Assembly: GCA_017590115.1 (NCBI GenBank)
Contig: JAGGNK010006526.1
Location: 62,001 to 126,000, forward strand
Reading direction: 5' to 3'
Length of the DNA: 64,000 bases
Source of the DNA: Montifringilla adamsi
Taxonomy: Eukaryota > Chordata > Aves > Passeriformes > Passeridae
The first letter of the stretch is position 1; every line of letters starts with the position of its first letter. Made by a program: the position numbers and the translations under genes. A model generated the notes under the pieces. The model worked only from the letters and a program-made list of their open reading frames with translations, had not been told where the DNA came from and did not search any database. Shown piece after piece: positions 45,201 to 55,929 of this stretch.

Positions 45201-48200
45201 ATGTTTTGAAACTTGGTTTAACTACATGTAACTAAAAAATAAAATCTCCCAGGCTAGAATGGTATATATGCTTGTTTTCAGTGTCATGAAAGATTTTGGG
45301 TGACTTGAAACTTTCCTAGGTTAATGTTTTGCCAACGAAAATGAACATTTGACAGTTACTTTTTGGCAGAAAAAAATATTTATGCTCCAGTTTTTGGGTC
45401 TCCTTCTTATATCAACCATTCTGTTACTGACACAGTGATATTGTCTTTAGTGGGTGCCTTTAGAAAGGCCATGGTGACAGCTCACAGAGATGTTTCTTTG
45501 GTCTCAAAGAGTGTTTTTGAGAGTTGGAATCAAAATTATTTGAACTCTGTAATGTTATTGTACCAATATTGTGGCCTCTTTCTAAATGAGTCTGCTCTTA
45601 TTTAGTTTATTTAGTCTATTTTAACTCAAATTGCAGGAAATATTTAAATGTGGATTTCTCAATGAGCCAAGGCTTCTTTTTGAAATAGTGAATAAATTTT
45701 GCATTATTCTGCGTGTTTCTGAAAGGAGAAAGATGGTTTTTTCCACTGTAAAGATGGTGTATGATAAAACTTTCATTTTTGTTTTCTTTTGTTTTCTAGA
45801 AAGGGTAAATCACAGCACAGATAGCTACCACCCAGGGTTGCTTCCTCAGTGTCAGGAGGTCACCACAGGTTGTTGCTGCCACACCACAACTCAATTTTCA
45901 ATTTAGGCCTTGGGTCATTTGCCAGCTGAAAAACAGGAGCAAGAAAAAAAAACCAGGAGAAATAAATTGGGCAGGGAAGGCAAGAGACCAGCATGGGTCA
46001 GAGGGGACCTGCTGGCCAAAGGAAAGGGGAAGAAGAAAATAAATGCACAGGCAGTGAAAGCAAGGACAGGTGACCTGGGAAGAGTCCAGAGATTAAATTC
46101 TCTAAGAGGGTGTGGAGGGATGGGCTCAGGAGGGCAAAGGTGAAGCTGGAACTGAACCTGGGAAGGGGGAAAGAGCAACAGAACATTCTAGAGCTTCATG
46201 AACCCCAAAAGGAAGGTCACAGGAGGTGTTTTCTCCATCCAAACAGCCCTGGCAGACAGGTGACAGGGGATGGGGAGAAGCCTGAGGTACCCAACAGCTT
46301 TTCTGTCTTCAGTGGGAACCTCTGCTCCCAGCCCTCCAGGAGGATGGAGAGCAGGATGGGCCCTGGGAGCAAAGATCCTGCTCAGGGCCAGCTGAGGAAC
46401 CTGGAAATGCTCAGCTCTGTGGCACCTGATGGGATGGAGCCCAGGGTTCTTGTGTTTGTGGGGTTCCCAGATGAAGAAAGGAATGACGAATCTGACTCCA
46501 TGTTCTTAGAAGGCTAATTTACTATTATATTATATTATATTATATTATATTATATTATATTATATTATATTTATTATATTATATTGAAAGGATAAAGACA
46601 GAAGGCCAAAAGATACTAATGAAAAACTCCTGACTCTCTCTTCAGAGTCCAACACAGCTTGGCCATAATTGGCCAATAAGTAAAATTAATTCACATGAAA
46701 CCAATGAAACAATCACCTGTTGGTGAACAATGTCCAAACCACATCCCAAAGCAGCAAAACACAGCAGAAGCAAATGAGATAATATTGTTTTCCTCTTTCT
46801 CTGAGGCTTCTTGGCTTCCCAGGAGAGAAACCCTGGCAAAGGGATTTTTCCAGAAAATATGGCAGTGACACAGGCTCCCCAGGGAATTGGCTGGGGGAGT
46901 TGTCCATGACACTGGAAATGTGCTGGCAGTCAGGTGAGATCCCAGGTGGCTGAAAAAAGGGAAATATTGCACCTGCCTTCAAAAAGGTGGAAAGGAAGAG
47001 CCTGGGAACTCCGAGCTGAATTCCCCTCTGTGCCTGGGGAGGGGAGGGGACAGAGCCTCTGGAAGCTCTGCTGAGGCTCGTGGAGCTCAGGGGGGGATTT
47101 GGGGCAGCCAAATCCCTCACCAGGGCCAAGTCCTGCCTGACCAGCCCAGTGGGGTGACCACACCAGTGGACAAGAGAAGGGCTACAGATGAAATTTACCT
47201 GGATTTCTGCAAAAAGAGTCTCCCAGAACAGCCTTCTGTCTAAACTGGGGAGAGATGGATTTGATCATGGACTGTTGGAAGCATTCCTGGCCAGGTTTGA
47301 TGGGGCTGGAGCAGCCTGGGATGGTGGGAGGTGTCCCTGCCATGGCAGGGGGGCACTGGATGGGATTTAAGGTCCCTTCCAGCCCAAACCATCCCAGGAT
47401 TCTGATACACAAAGCCCCACCAAGCAGCATTAATACAGTGGTTCATAGATGTGGTTTCATGTTTCTGGATTACACACACTCAGCTTCTTATAAAGGATCA
47501 GTAATTCTCTGGCAGGGAAAACAAACAGCAGAGCTGGCTAAATGGCACTATAAAAATCTATCAAATGTCTAGCAGGTCCAATTACACAATAGTGTAATTT
47601 TTTAACATTAGTCTGGCTCACTGTTGTTCTGTTTTTCTACTAGCCACTTTTAATTTATACATCTGGAGATGCTTGTATCAGTTAAAAGATTTCAGGATGT
47701 GTCAAGAAAAAAGATTTTGTGGAACTATGGGAAAAGCTGTGTGTCTTTCTATCTGTGTGTATTTGCAATGCTCTCATTCTGTTTTGGATGACTGTATTCC
47801 CAGTTATGCAGACAAATATATGCATTCAAGAAAAAAACAACAGAAATCACATTTCACATTTTACAACAAAAGCAAAGCAGATTGGCTATTGGCAAAACTT
47901 ATTTCAAGACATTGTAAATGCCCTGATCTACAAGCTCAAATATATGGGAAGCAAAGACATGACAGATAATAAATTCTTGATAGGTCTGCAAATAAAGACA
48001 GAAGCAATAAATCTTACCACTTCTATTTTCCTAGAAAATGTAAACTTTGACTGGCTCCTGTCAGTGCTAGGAAATGCTGCCAGCAGGAAGGACAGAGATA
48101 GATGACAACTGGGCATTTCAGGACTATTTTACAGAACCATGATGCCCAAAGAAAAGTCACCAAGCCCATTATCTGAAACAGAGCAAGCTGTGCCTTTGGA

Positions 48201-49371
48201 AACTCTAGCATCTTTCCCCAATCTTGCTCATTCTTGAAGCAAATCTGATTGCTCAGTTACTTTCTCCTGGGAACTTTCCTTGAGTATTTTTTGCCCTTGA
48301 TTGTAATAAATTTAGGGATGAGCAGTTACAGATGTGAATGTTTGAACTTGTCTGTTCAGTGACAAGTAATTTAAATTTTTATTTTTTTATGGGGAGTGGG
48401 CTGCTGTTGTTTGCACTCCTGCTGCCAGTACTATAAGAAAGATTTGTGCATTGTAGCAAATCCTTGCTGCAGGGAACATAAAACAGCTACCTAATTTCTC
48501 TTTAAAGGAAAAAGAGCATTCTGGTTTGGTCTCTGGATTTCACTCCATTAGGAATAAATAGATCCAAACAATGCATCTTGGAGAGTTTATGGTTTTAAGT
48601 CTGTGCTGGGGAGTTTATTACTTTTTAAAAAAAATTTTAATACCTTTTTTAACTCAGGCATACTTCTACTGGAAATCTACATGGCTGCTTCCAATTCTCC
48701 CTGTGTGAGTTGGTCTTAGGGGGATTATTTTCACAGCCAGAGATAACTAGGTACAAAAATGTCTCTGTCACCTTGCCCTTTTAATCTGCTCTTTTTGGGT
48801 CAAGAAAGGAAGGAGGACAGACACACCTTAATTATCTGCTCCCAGCCCTAACACGCTCTATGGACAGCTGTAGTTCCTCCAAACTTTGATTTATGAAAGT
48901 TTTCCTGGCTGATTAACCATTTATTTTCCTTCTGGCTTGAGGTGTGATCCTTTTATAAACTACCTGCAGCAAATCTGGTGTCTGTTCATTACAGTAATTT
49001 AATGCTAATGACTTGCTTCACTGAACGGTGGAGAGGAAAAATAAGTAAAAATAATCCCAACAGATAAAAACGTCGTGACTCAAAGTCCTTGCACAGGAAA
49101 TTAATTCATATTTCAGTGTAAGGCTTTGTGAGGTTTTAATTTATAATGTAAGCTCACCTTAAATACTTCATGCATAGGTGTACATTTTAGAGGGGTTTTA
49201 AATTTATTTTACCTTACTCATATAGGCTTCATAGCCAGCAACACAGCAGGGAAAAACTGAAGTTAATTTCTGCCCAATATTGCTGTAATTATCCTGACTT
49301 TATTTTTTCTCCTAGCCATGCTGTTTTGCTTATGAGCTTTGTATTGTTAATTAAGTGCTTTCTGTTTGTTT

Positions 49372-49407
<36 letters not shown>

Positions 49408-49426
49408 AAAAAAAAACACNNNNNNN

Positions 49427-49464
<38 letters not shown>

Positions 49465-52400
49465 GAACAAACAGACACCAAATCCTGGTTGGTTTAAAAC
49501 ATGTAAGTAACTTACAAGCAATATAAGCCTGACTTATATGGTCACATAATACTCTTATACCATTTTTATTTTGTAGCTGGTTGCTCCCTAACATTTTACT
49601 GTTGCACATAAATATATTTGTACTGCTGCATTTCGTGCCCTGCTTCTGCACTGAGCCAAGTGGAAGCAACACAGATGCAATGTGGAAATTGAAATGAAGA
49701 TGATACATAATACTTGCATAAAGCTTGACTAATCTTTATGCTGAAACACAGCAGAAGCAGCTACATGAATAATACCACACATTCCTCATGCAGATTTTTT
49801 TTTTTTCCTATGGATTGGCTGCATTAAAAAGGCAGCTTATATAAAACTGGAAGGTCCATAAAAGGCAGAAAGGGAATTACTGCAGTTTGAGATTTCACTG
49901 TGCTGGTTTGGAGGCTCTTGGCTGGCTTGTCTCAAGGAAAATCAGCTCTGTGCATATCAGCCACCATATTATAGATTTCTCTTTCCTTTGTCAGGGGGTA
50001 GAAGGGGTGGGTTCAGACCTTGACTCCTTTCACTGAATTCAGCACTACTGTAAATGCTACAGGAGGAGGGTTTTAATCACCACCACAGTGCCTGATTCAC
50101 ATTCCCAGTGTGGCAACACAATTTTTTTGGGAGAATAATATGAGTTCAAAAAAAAAAAAAATAAATGGACCAAGAAGCATCACAAATTCATTTTTGAGGG
50201 GCTGGATCTGCCTGACAGACTGCACCACCACTGTCTGCTGCTCTGCTGGGGTTTTGGGCATCAAAGAGTCAGCACAATTGTGCATTTCCAGGGAGAAGAT
50301 TCCCCCTCAGACAAAAATACACATCCTGTGGCACAGGCAAAGCAGAAGCACAGAGCTGTGTCTGGTCAACTCCTCTGCTGCTTCCATATGGATGGACAGA
50401 GGGAGGAAGGAATTTGGCAGAGCCACCAGCCACACCAGTTGCTCCATTTAATTCTGACTGCTGCTGCTAACAGCAGGAATAAATCCACATATGACATTCC
50501 TAGATAAAACGAGTAAAGTGCCTCAATTTGTTCCCACTGAAACAGATTTCTTCCACACCCATGCCTAAGCCACCAGGAAACAGTGATCAGTCTAGGGAAG
50601 GGATGAGGAGAAAACATAAACGGCATGGTTATTTTTTTGTTTTGTTGGGGTTGTTTTGTTTTGTTGGTTTTTTGGGGGGCTTTTTTTTGGTGGGGTTGTT
50701 GGTGTCTGTTTTGTTTTGTTTTGATTTGGTTTTGTGGTTTTGCTGGTTTTGTTTCTTTTCCTTGTTGCTGTTGTTTTGGGTTTTTTGGTGTGGTTTTGTT
50801 GCTGCTGGTTTTTTTTGGTTTGGTTGGGGTTTTTTTTGGTTTTTGTTTTGTTTTGTTTTTTTTTTTTTTTTTTTTTGGTGTGGGGTTTTTTCTGGCCCTT
50901 TGAAAAAGAGTATAATACAGGGCCTGCTGAGGAGTTCCTGGACAGGTTTTTAGAGTCTGGGCTCTATAAATCACTTCATGAGTACAACAGCCCCTCTTGA
51001 CCTACTAAAACGCATTGGCAAAACCCATCACTCACCTCCAGTGAGAGGAGGACCATTCACCCTTTCCATCATCCAGGTCAGGGCAATCTTAGGAGAACTA
51101 ATCACCTCGCTACTAAACGAAGAGAACTTTGACACCCCACCCCGAAACCTACACACTCTGTGGTGCTAAAAGCAGGTAGCCACTTTGGCTTGTCACTCAT
51201 CCCAGTGTTACAGCAGGGTTTTTGTGAGAAATGGCCCTACTACACCAGGTAAACCTCCTGCCATGTCCTCACACTCTAGGGAACACAGAGACAGGCATGA
51301 AGCTGCTTTTAGGACACAGAAGTTGAGGGAATCTGGCAACTTGCATCTGCTTTAGTCCTGCTTTGGGAAGTTTCAGAGTTTTGCTGCAATTATTTGCATG
51401 GGGAGGTCTTTGCATTTCAAAGCAGTGTGTATTAAATAAGTGGAAATGTCCAGGACAAATTTAAATTACACTGACAGAAATCAAGAAGTTTGATTGTCTT
51501 TCTGCTTAATTTGCCTCCTGGCATACTGCTCATTTTAGTTACTCTTTGTCTCTGCTGCTCTCAGCTTTGGAAGTGCATCTTCATTTTCCTTCTAAACTGA
51601 AAACATATTCCCTTTACAAGATCACAAAGGATTGGGGGTTTTTATGACCTTTCCTGCAACAGCACCCAACTGTTGATTTCCGCACTAAATTACTGTGGGT
51701 GTAAGCAGCTGAGAAGTCAGGAAATAATGAGTGGTAAAGATAAAAAACACTTAGCTATGTTTCAAAAATATCCTTGCTCAGGGTTTTCATTCATCCTCAG
51801 CCAACAGAAACAACTGGCAGGTTTACCATTATTGCTCTAAACATCATTGTTGATGTTTCTACAACTTATTCCTGCTTTTGCCAAAAAGAAGCCTCATTTC
51901 AATCAAGCCACCACAGTGCCCCATCCTGGGCAGGGTCAGCTTTGCTTTCCACTCCTTCCACCATCAGCAGCTCTGGCCAGCACCACATCCAATTTGTGCA
52001 GCACAAGCCTGACCAGGAGCCATCACAAAGGGAACAACTTCCAGAGGCTGGGCTCTAAAATCAAACGGTGATGCCTGAGCATCAGTTGTGTTTCTTCTCA
52101 GAGGGTGGATTCAGAGTTCTTGCAGCAAAGATTGAGAGGAGAACCAGACACCAACCCAGAGGCAGCAACCCAAGCCGGCCAGGACCTGCTCTGGGTGCAG
52201 GACTTGTGCTAAATGCCTTGCTATGTCCCTCTTCTGGGGGGATCCTGAGGAAGAATGAAGATATCCTTAGCCTCAGACACAAAATGTGCATGCCTGTCTC
52301 AACTAAAGTGATTTTGGTAGTGTTGAACTGCTCATTCCCTGAGCCACCTCCCAGTCAGTTCTGTCCTGTGTCCTCTTCTCTGTGAGCAGGAGAAAAACAA

Positions 52401-55143
52401 AATGTTGCTTCCCTCTGCCCATTTTTAATGCTGTACCTCCTTCACCAGTTTGGACACAATTTAAAGGAAAATTAAGATGCACAGGAAAGACATTTTGTCC
52501 TGAGCCCAAGATCTGCGTGTAGGTGCCTGTGTCACCAACAGGTACAAAATGCTTCTTCTCATTCATTTTGCCAAAATGTTACTTGTATTTCACTTTTAAT
52601 TCCAAAAGAAACCCTAACTTTGCCTCACCTCTGCCACAAATAAAATAAGGGAGGAAAAAGGTCATTAACAGTGTCAAGAGATTGAACTTGTTTTGGTTTG
52701 TTTTCTTTTTCTGGGGACCAAAAATACCCTAAAACCTGGAAAACTTAATGAAGCTGCTATCTATAGCTGGCAAAAACAGAATTTTCATTGATAAGGGAGA
52801 AATAATTGTCCAATTCACTTTTGAGTCTGGCACATAGGCAAGAATAGGCCAAAAGGTGACTCACAAATGTCTACACACACCAGACACTCCACAAGAACCA
52901 TTCCTTCTTGTGGGCTAGACAGGGTTTCCAAGGCTCCTAAGATTGTTACCTCTCAAAAGGAAGAAGAAATAAATAAAATGTCTGACCTAAATTTAATATT
53001 CTGAGTCCAGAGACTTGCCCCACATTCCACTGAAACTGCAACTTACCTCTCCCATCCTCAGCCAAGCTGGCTGGCATCCTGGGAATTTGCTGCCAAAACA
53101 CCTCCACTCAGGTCTGCAGTGAAGCAAACCCACTGATAATAATAATAATCCTAATAAAACCCTAACAAACCCTAATAATTTGGTTCTGATCTCCTCCAAA
53201 ACAAGGGGCTCCATCCCATCCCACCCTTCCCCTGAGCTCCCACCCTCACACTGCCCGACCCCACTGGGACCACAGAGCCTTTGTGACGCCTGCGTGGAAG
53301 CAGGCAGGATTTTTCCCAGCCAAAACTGAGATTTCAGGGCTGCACTGACCTCCACCAGTGGCCTGGGCTTGCGCTCCACTGCAAACCTGAAGTGGCAGAG
53401 CTCACAGTAGCTGGTGTTGGAGGATGACAGCCAGCGCTCCAGGCAGCTGCGGTGAATGGTCCCCAAGGTCCCCGTGCACTCACAGGGGGACAGCAGCTCC
53501 TCGTGGCAGCTGCCCTCGTGGCAGATCCTGCAGATGGGCCGGTCATTGAAGGGGTTGCTGCAGGAGAGGGAGAGAAAACTGCTGGTCAGCGCTGGAGGGG
53601 TGTGGTGATAGATGTTTTTTCTCTCTCTGTCGCGAGCTAGAAATGTTTGCAGTGCTTTGCCCTCTGATTAGTGATCCAGGCTGGTGGGTTAATGGTTTAA
53701 GGTGTTTTGGTAATCTTGCTTAAAATACCTCTTTTTTTAGAGGGGGGAAAAAGCGCAGAGTGAAAAACATCAGAGTGGTAGATGAGAGGCAGAAGACCAG
53801 GTCCTTCTGTATGTTGTATTTCCCAGCTCTTCGCAAAGCAGCGGTGCAGCCGCCTCAGGAAATCCCAAAATGCATCAAGGAGGTTGTAAATCTGCCTCAG
53901 CTGGGCATTTCTTGGTATCCTCTGACCTAAATGTTGTTTTCACTGGCCAACAGCAAAGGACTGCTGAAAGAGCAGCACCTTGCCCTGTAGCACCCCGAAG
54001 GCAGGGGCACAACTTCAGAAAAGCACATGAAGGCAGAAACCTCATCTCCCTGGAAAGGGTTTCCCTCTCTTTGGGACAGCCCACAGGCAGGTCAAGGAGG
54101 GATACAAACACATCTCTGCTGTGGGGCTGCAGGTGGGTATTTCTTCTGCACTGCTTTGAGATCCATGAAGCCTTTCCAGCCCACCGCCAGCAAAGACAAA
54201 TTTAATTTTGACCCAAGCATCAAGTCTGGATGAGGCCAAGCACATCAGAATACTCTTTCTTGCTTCTAATGAGAACAAATCCAGCCTGAAGCATGCTTCA
54301 AAGGCATAGGTTAACAATATATTTCACCACTAATCTGCCTCTCTAAACCAGCAGCAGAAAGGAAGGTCAGTCACTCGGATGATGACAGAAGCTGCAGCAC
54401 TGGTGCTAGAAACTATGGTTGATACCCCGTGTGAGGAGATGTGAATCTTGTCTCCATGTTTCAGAAGGCTGATTTATTATATTATGATAGATATTATATT
54501 AAATGATACACTAAAACTATACTAAAAGAATAGAGAGAAAATGATTCATCAGAAGGCTAGAAAGAACAGGAATGGAATGAATAACAGAGAGAGTCTGAGC
54601 CAGCTGACTGTGATTGGCCATTAATTAGAAACAACTAACATGGACCAATCCCAGATGCACCTGTTGGTAAACAATATCCAAACCACATTCCACAGCCATC
54701 AGACAGTTAATTGTTTACATTTCTTTTCTGAGGCTTCTCAGCTAGAATAGGAGAAAAATCCTAGCAAAAGGATTTTTTCATAAAATATCATGGCTACAAG
54801 AAACAGCTTGTCTGGCTGCTCAGCACGCCAGGGGCTGGGGAAGTGTTTAGGAAGCACAATGCATTCTGCAGCACGACCCTTGTGATGCTGGCATGGATGT
54901 TTGACCCCACCAGAGGGGACGGAGCCCATCCCTCCCTCTGTCCCCCACGTACCTCTGCACGGCCAGGGTCCGCACCACGGACGAGAGCAGCTGCCCATCC
55001 TTGGAGGACACCTGCATGACATACTGGGGACAGCTGGTGGCCAGGCCCCCGCTGCTGCCAGGCAGGCTCTTTCCATCGGGAGCTGGAGGGTGTGGGCGCT
55101 CCGGAGGCACTCCAGGCAGGTGGCTGCAGTGGTTGGTCCTCAT
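34340..55143 (-). CDS. MARCHF3: MARCHF3 (membrane-associated RING-CH E3 ubiquitin ligase 3), complete coding region, 4 exons, 255 codons
   Basis: The family comprises membrane E3 ligases in endosomes and related vesicles; MARCHF3 is implicated in endosomal trafficking. Joining, on the minus strand, 55143-54953, 53557-53350, 39915-39706 and 34498-34340 gives 768 nt in frame; human MARCHF3 has 253 residues. The variable, proline-rich N-terminus (1-40) is followed by [20 protein letters not shown]. The C4HC3 RING-CH domain has C73, C76, C89, C91, H99, C102, C115 and C118. Two membrane segments lie at about 151-170 and 183-204. The conserved cytosolic tail contains [13 protein letters not shown]. 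The start codon is in a good context (CACCATGAG). The first coding exon exists in two copies (see 57278-57468). A close relative is MARCHF2, but the N-terminus and tail fit MARCHF3 better, and LMNB1 is its neighbour in human. Confidence 0.97.
34620..35017 (-). mobile_element. Solo LTR of an endogenous retrovirus, with 6-bp target-site duplication
   Basis: A 398-bp unit on the plus strand starts TATGGTTGTGTTTGAGGG and ends AATATCATGGAGACA, flanked by ACCCAC on both sides (34614-34619 and 35018-35023). Read on the minus strand it starts TGT. Close relatives lie at 46448, 54414, 56849 and 59174. The 6-bp duplication suggests a class II (ERVK-like) integrase. No coding region accompanies it. Confidence 0.85.
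36229..36266. repeat. (GT)19 microsatellite
   Basis: Thirty-eight bases of uninterrupted GT in the MARCHF3 intron. It is likely to be length-polymorphic. Confidence 0.97.
38131..38175. repeat. Perfect 17-bp inverted repeat with 11-nt loop
   Basis: Arms TACTGTATTAAGATGCT (38131-38147) and AGCATCTTAATACAGTA (38159-38175) are exact reverse complements around TGGCAAAGAAG. Pairing does not extend beyond the arms. It is intronic to MARCHF3 on either strand. Confidence 0.9.
39238..39490 (-). mobile_element. Probable LTR-derived fragment
   Basis: It starts 'ctacttgtggcccgcaacgt', passes a GAAGAAG-rich stretch (39296-39333) and ends 'ttttggaagccttgggactt'. The same 'tttggaagcctt' terminus and a similar layout (cctacc / aaactctaa / cattct) occur at about 55930-56310. 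Shared ends suggest LTRs of one ERV family, but I cannot define the borders. Confidence 0.35.
39706..39915 (-). CDS. MARCHF3: MARCHF3 coding exon 3: both transmembrane segments
   Basis: Residues 134-203, [20 protein letters not shown] through [10 protein letters not shown]. It holds the two hydrophobic helices (about 151-170 and 183-203) joined by the [15 protein letters not shown] loop, which faces the lumen in this family. It is almost identical to the mammalian sequence I recall. Minus-strand acceptor TGCCTGCAG|TGG and donor CTG|GTAAGT. It is 210 nt, phase 0. Confidence 0.97.
40500..40638 (+). mobile_element. ERV internal remnant with polypurine tract
   Basis: Immediately before the LTR is AAAAGAAAGGGGGAAA (40623-40638), a typical polypurine tract that primes plus-strand DNA. 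The preceding 100 bases may be the decayed tail of env, but no intact frame is seen. Everything farther upstream is lost or unrecognisable. Confidence 0.55.
40639..41158 (+). mobile_element. ERV 3' LTR (520 bp) with duplicated U3 element
   Basis: Begins TGTTGGGGAC and ends CCCCGGGGCAACA, giving the inverted termini TGTTG...CAACA. U3 contains a 30-bp tandem repeat (40791-40820 and 40821-40850, one mismatch). A TATA-like AATATAAG lies near 40916, and a candidate R/U5 with AATAAG near 41007. Placement right after the polypurine tract fixes it as a 3' LTR in plus orientation, antisense to MARCHF3. The family is probably gammaretrovirus-like, but this is an inference. Confidence 0.7.
42115..42158. 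repeat. T-rich tract with regular C interruptions
   Basis: Forty-four bases of T with a C roughly every 6-11 positions (TTTTTTC units). Confidence 0.9.
45905..46447 (+). mobile_element. CR1 LINE, ORF2 portion left of a nested LTR
   Basis: Contains CR1 ORF2 sequence between the endonuclease and reverse transcriptase domains, for example 'ggggatggggagaagcctga', 'acagcttttctgtcttcagt' and 'aacctggaaatgctcagctc'. The frame is broken. The element resumes at 46877 after the LTR insertion. Confidence 0.75.
46448..46870 (-). mobile_element. Solo LTR nested inside a CR1, with expanded ATTAT repeat
   Basis: Same family as the LTRs at 34620 and 54414. It is flanked by CAGGGT (46442-46447) and CAGGCT (46871-46876), a 6-bp target duplication with one change. 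Inside it an ATTAT pentamer is expanded over about 46520-46585. The LTR is younger than the CR1 it interrupts. Confidence 0.8.
46520..46585. repeat. (ATTAT)n pentanucleotide repeat
   Basis: About a dozen ATTAT units inside the nested LTR, at the position where sister LTRs have only two or three units (for example near 54475 and 59246). It is therefore a microsatellite born within the LTR. Confidence 0.9.
46877..47410 (+). mobile_element. CR1 LINE, reverse-transcriptase and 3' portion right of the nested LTR
   Basis: Continues the interrupted CR1: 'ggctgaaaaaagggaaatat', 'cctctggaagctctgctgag' and 'gacaagagaagggctacaga' are reverse-transcriptase region sequences. After an internal deletion near 47230 it has the 3' end 'tgatggggctggagcagcct' and 'ccatcccaggattctgatac'. 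The coding potential is destroyed. Confidence 0.85.
49374..49462. repeat. Poly(A) tract containing an assembly gap
   Basis: About 45 bases of A with one or two interruptions, seven N (49420-49426), then about 35 A. The gap lies inside the homopolymer, so its true length and content are unknown. Confidence 0.95.
50632..50891. repeat. G/T-rich low-complexity tract
   Basis: About 260 bases dominated by TTTTG and TTGG units with few C or A, ending in a run of about 22 T and 'ggtgtggggttttttctggc'. On the minus strand this is a CAAAA-type tract like those at 32019 and 61722. The long open frames across it are products of the low complexity. Confidence 0.9.
50892..51170. other. Unexplained segment next to the G/T-rich tract
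   Basis: The composition differs from the surrounding intron, being more C-rich on the plus strand. It has a 63-codon open frame (50978-51169) ending [13 protein letters not shown] do not recognise the protein. It may be a decayed retroposed fragment whose A-tail is the neighbouring tract, but no source gene is identified. Confidence 0.3.
53350..53557 (-). CDS. MARCHF3: MARCHF3 coding exon 2: RING-CH domain
   Basis: Completes S64 and codes for residues 65-133, starting [20 protein letters not shown] and ending RKPRPLVE. All eight zinc ligands are present in C4HC3 order: C73, C76, C89, C91, H99, C102, C115 and C118. W106 follows in the position that contacts E2 enzymes. Minus-strand acceptor CTCCTGCAG|C and donor GAG|GTCAGT. 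It is 208 nt. Confidence 0.98.
53558..54952 (-). other. MARCHF3: MARCHF3 intron between the start-codon exon (proximal copy) and the RING exon
   Basis: 1.4 kb. It holds solo LTR A (54414-54798) and the left breakpoint of the tandem duplication (54659). No other exon is seen. Confidence 0.88.
54414..54798 (-). mobile_element. Solo LTR A with perfect 6-bp target-site duplication
   Basis: A 385-bp unit that starts TATGGTTGAT and ends CATGGCTACA on the plus strand, flanked by AGAAAC at 54408-54413 and 54799-54804. The minus strand carries AATAAA (54473-54478) and a CCAAT context (near 54612), as expected of an LTR. The left edge of the 2,325-bp duplication falls inside it at 54659. Confidence 0.88.
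54953..55143 (-). CDS. MARCHF3: MARCHF3 coding exon 1, proximal copy: start codon and N-terminus
   Basis: Residues 1-63 plus two bases, [20 protein letters not shown] and onward to [10 protein letters not shown]. The donor is CAGAG|GTACGT on the minus strand. The ATG context is CACCATGAG. The noncoding 23 bases 55144-55166 of the same exon follow a good acceptor (TTCCTGCCTAG|ATGG), so a noncoding first exon must lie farther upstream. The N-terminus aligns with human only at CSHLP and from QYVMQVS onward. Confidence 0.93.
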
Positions 55144-55166
55144 GGTGCCGGGCAGCGGGTCCCCAT
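55144..55166 (-). other. MARCHF3: 5' UTR part of the MARCHF3 start-codon exon, proximal copy
   Basis: ATGGGGACCCGCTGCCCGGC leads to the start codon. It contains an out-of-frame ATG right at the acceptor, which could slightly reduce initiation at the main start. The total exon is 214 nt, not a multiple of three. Confidence 0.7.
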
Positions 55167-55929
55167 CTAGGCAGGAACAGGGACAGGGAAGTGCTGTGGG
55201 GCACATCCCTCCCTGTCTGACCAACAGCAGGCGTGAGAAGGAGCATCCCTGACTGCCCACCCCAGGTTTCTAAAGCCCGCTCAGCAGGGAAAGGGGGTTT
55301 GCAGTATTGGGTGTGACAGGGAAAACAGTCTGCACGTCCCACAAGCAGCAAGGCAGCAACTTTGCTTTCTTCTCTCTGCTGAAGCCATGAGGGATAAACA
55401 GAGAGGCTGAGACTTTTGTCACTCCCCCTCCAAACGTTTCAAAGGTATATACACTCTTCACCCTGTGCACTTTCAAATGTAAAGGCTGCCACTGTCCGCC
55501 AAGGCGGAAAAGTTATGCACTGGAGGAGAAAATGGTTGATTGGCTTCAAATCCCCTTTGAAAACGCTTCAACACTGCTTAGTGTCTTCTATCACCAACCC
55601 ACAGCAGAGCACAGACCTGGCAGTTAATCCTGTTCAGGGCTTTAGTCACCCAAACCTGCCCAATCACAGCCTGCACAGCAGTAATTTATGCCACAAGGTG
55701 AGGCAGAAATCACAGGCTGCCCGTTCTGCTCTGCTCTGCTCTCCCTCACATCCCTGCGAGTGTGTTCTGCACAGTGCTTCCACACATGTGAAGTGAAATT
55801 GGGAAGGAAGGGTTGTGCTGGGAACAAGTGTGATAATTCACTTGTGGGGAATTTTGTAAGGAATTTGAGGTGGGACTTCTGAGTTGTTTTTGTTGATGCG
55901 GTTTGTTTTTCTCATCTTTTGCACAGGTA

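Larger units (their letters stand above)
39916..53349 (-). other. MARCHF3: MARCHF3 intron between the RING exon and the membrane exon (13.4 kb)
   Basis: The largest intron in the window. It contains an ERV 3' LTR (40639-41158), a T/C tract (42115-42158), a CR1 with a nested solo LTR (45905-47410), a poly(A) tract with a 7-base N gap (49374-49462) and a G/T-rich tract (50632-50891) followed by an unexplained segment to 51170. The rest is AT-rich single-copy sequence by eye. Confidence 0.85.

Noticed and set aside
50366..50974. 202-codon minus-strand and 141-codon plus-strand open frames
   Set aside because: They exist because the G/T-rich tract lacks stop codons. The translations are Lys/Thr/Pro/Gln or Phe/Gly/Leu/Trp repeats typical of low-complexity DNA.
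54794..55351. 185-codon minus-strand frame overlapping the MARCHF3 start exon
   Set aside because: It is another reading frame of the same exon and intron. The MARCHF3 frame with [13 protein letters not shown] and matching splice phases is the real one.
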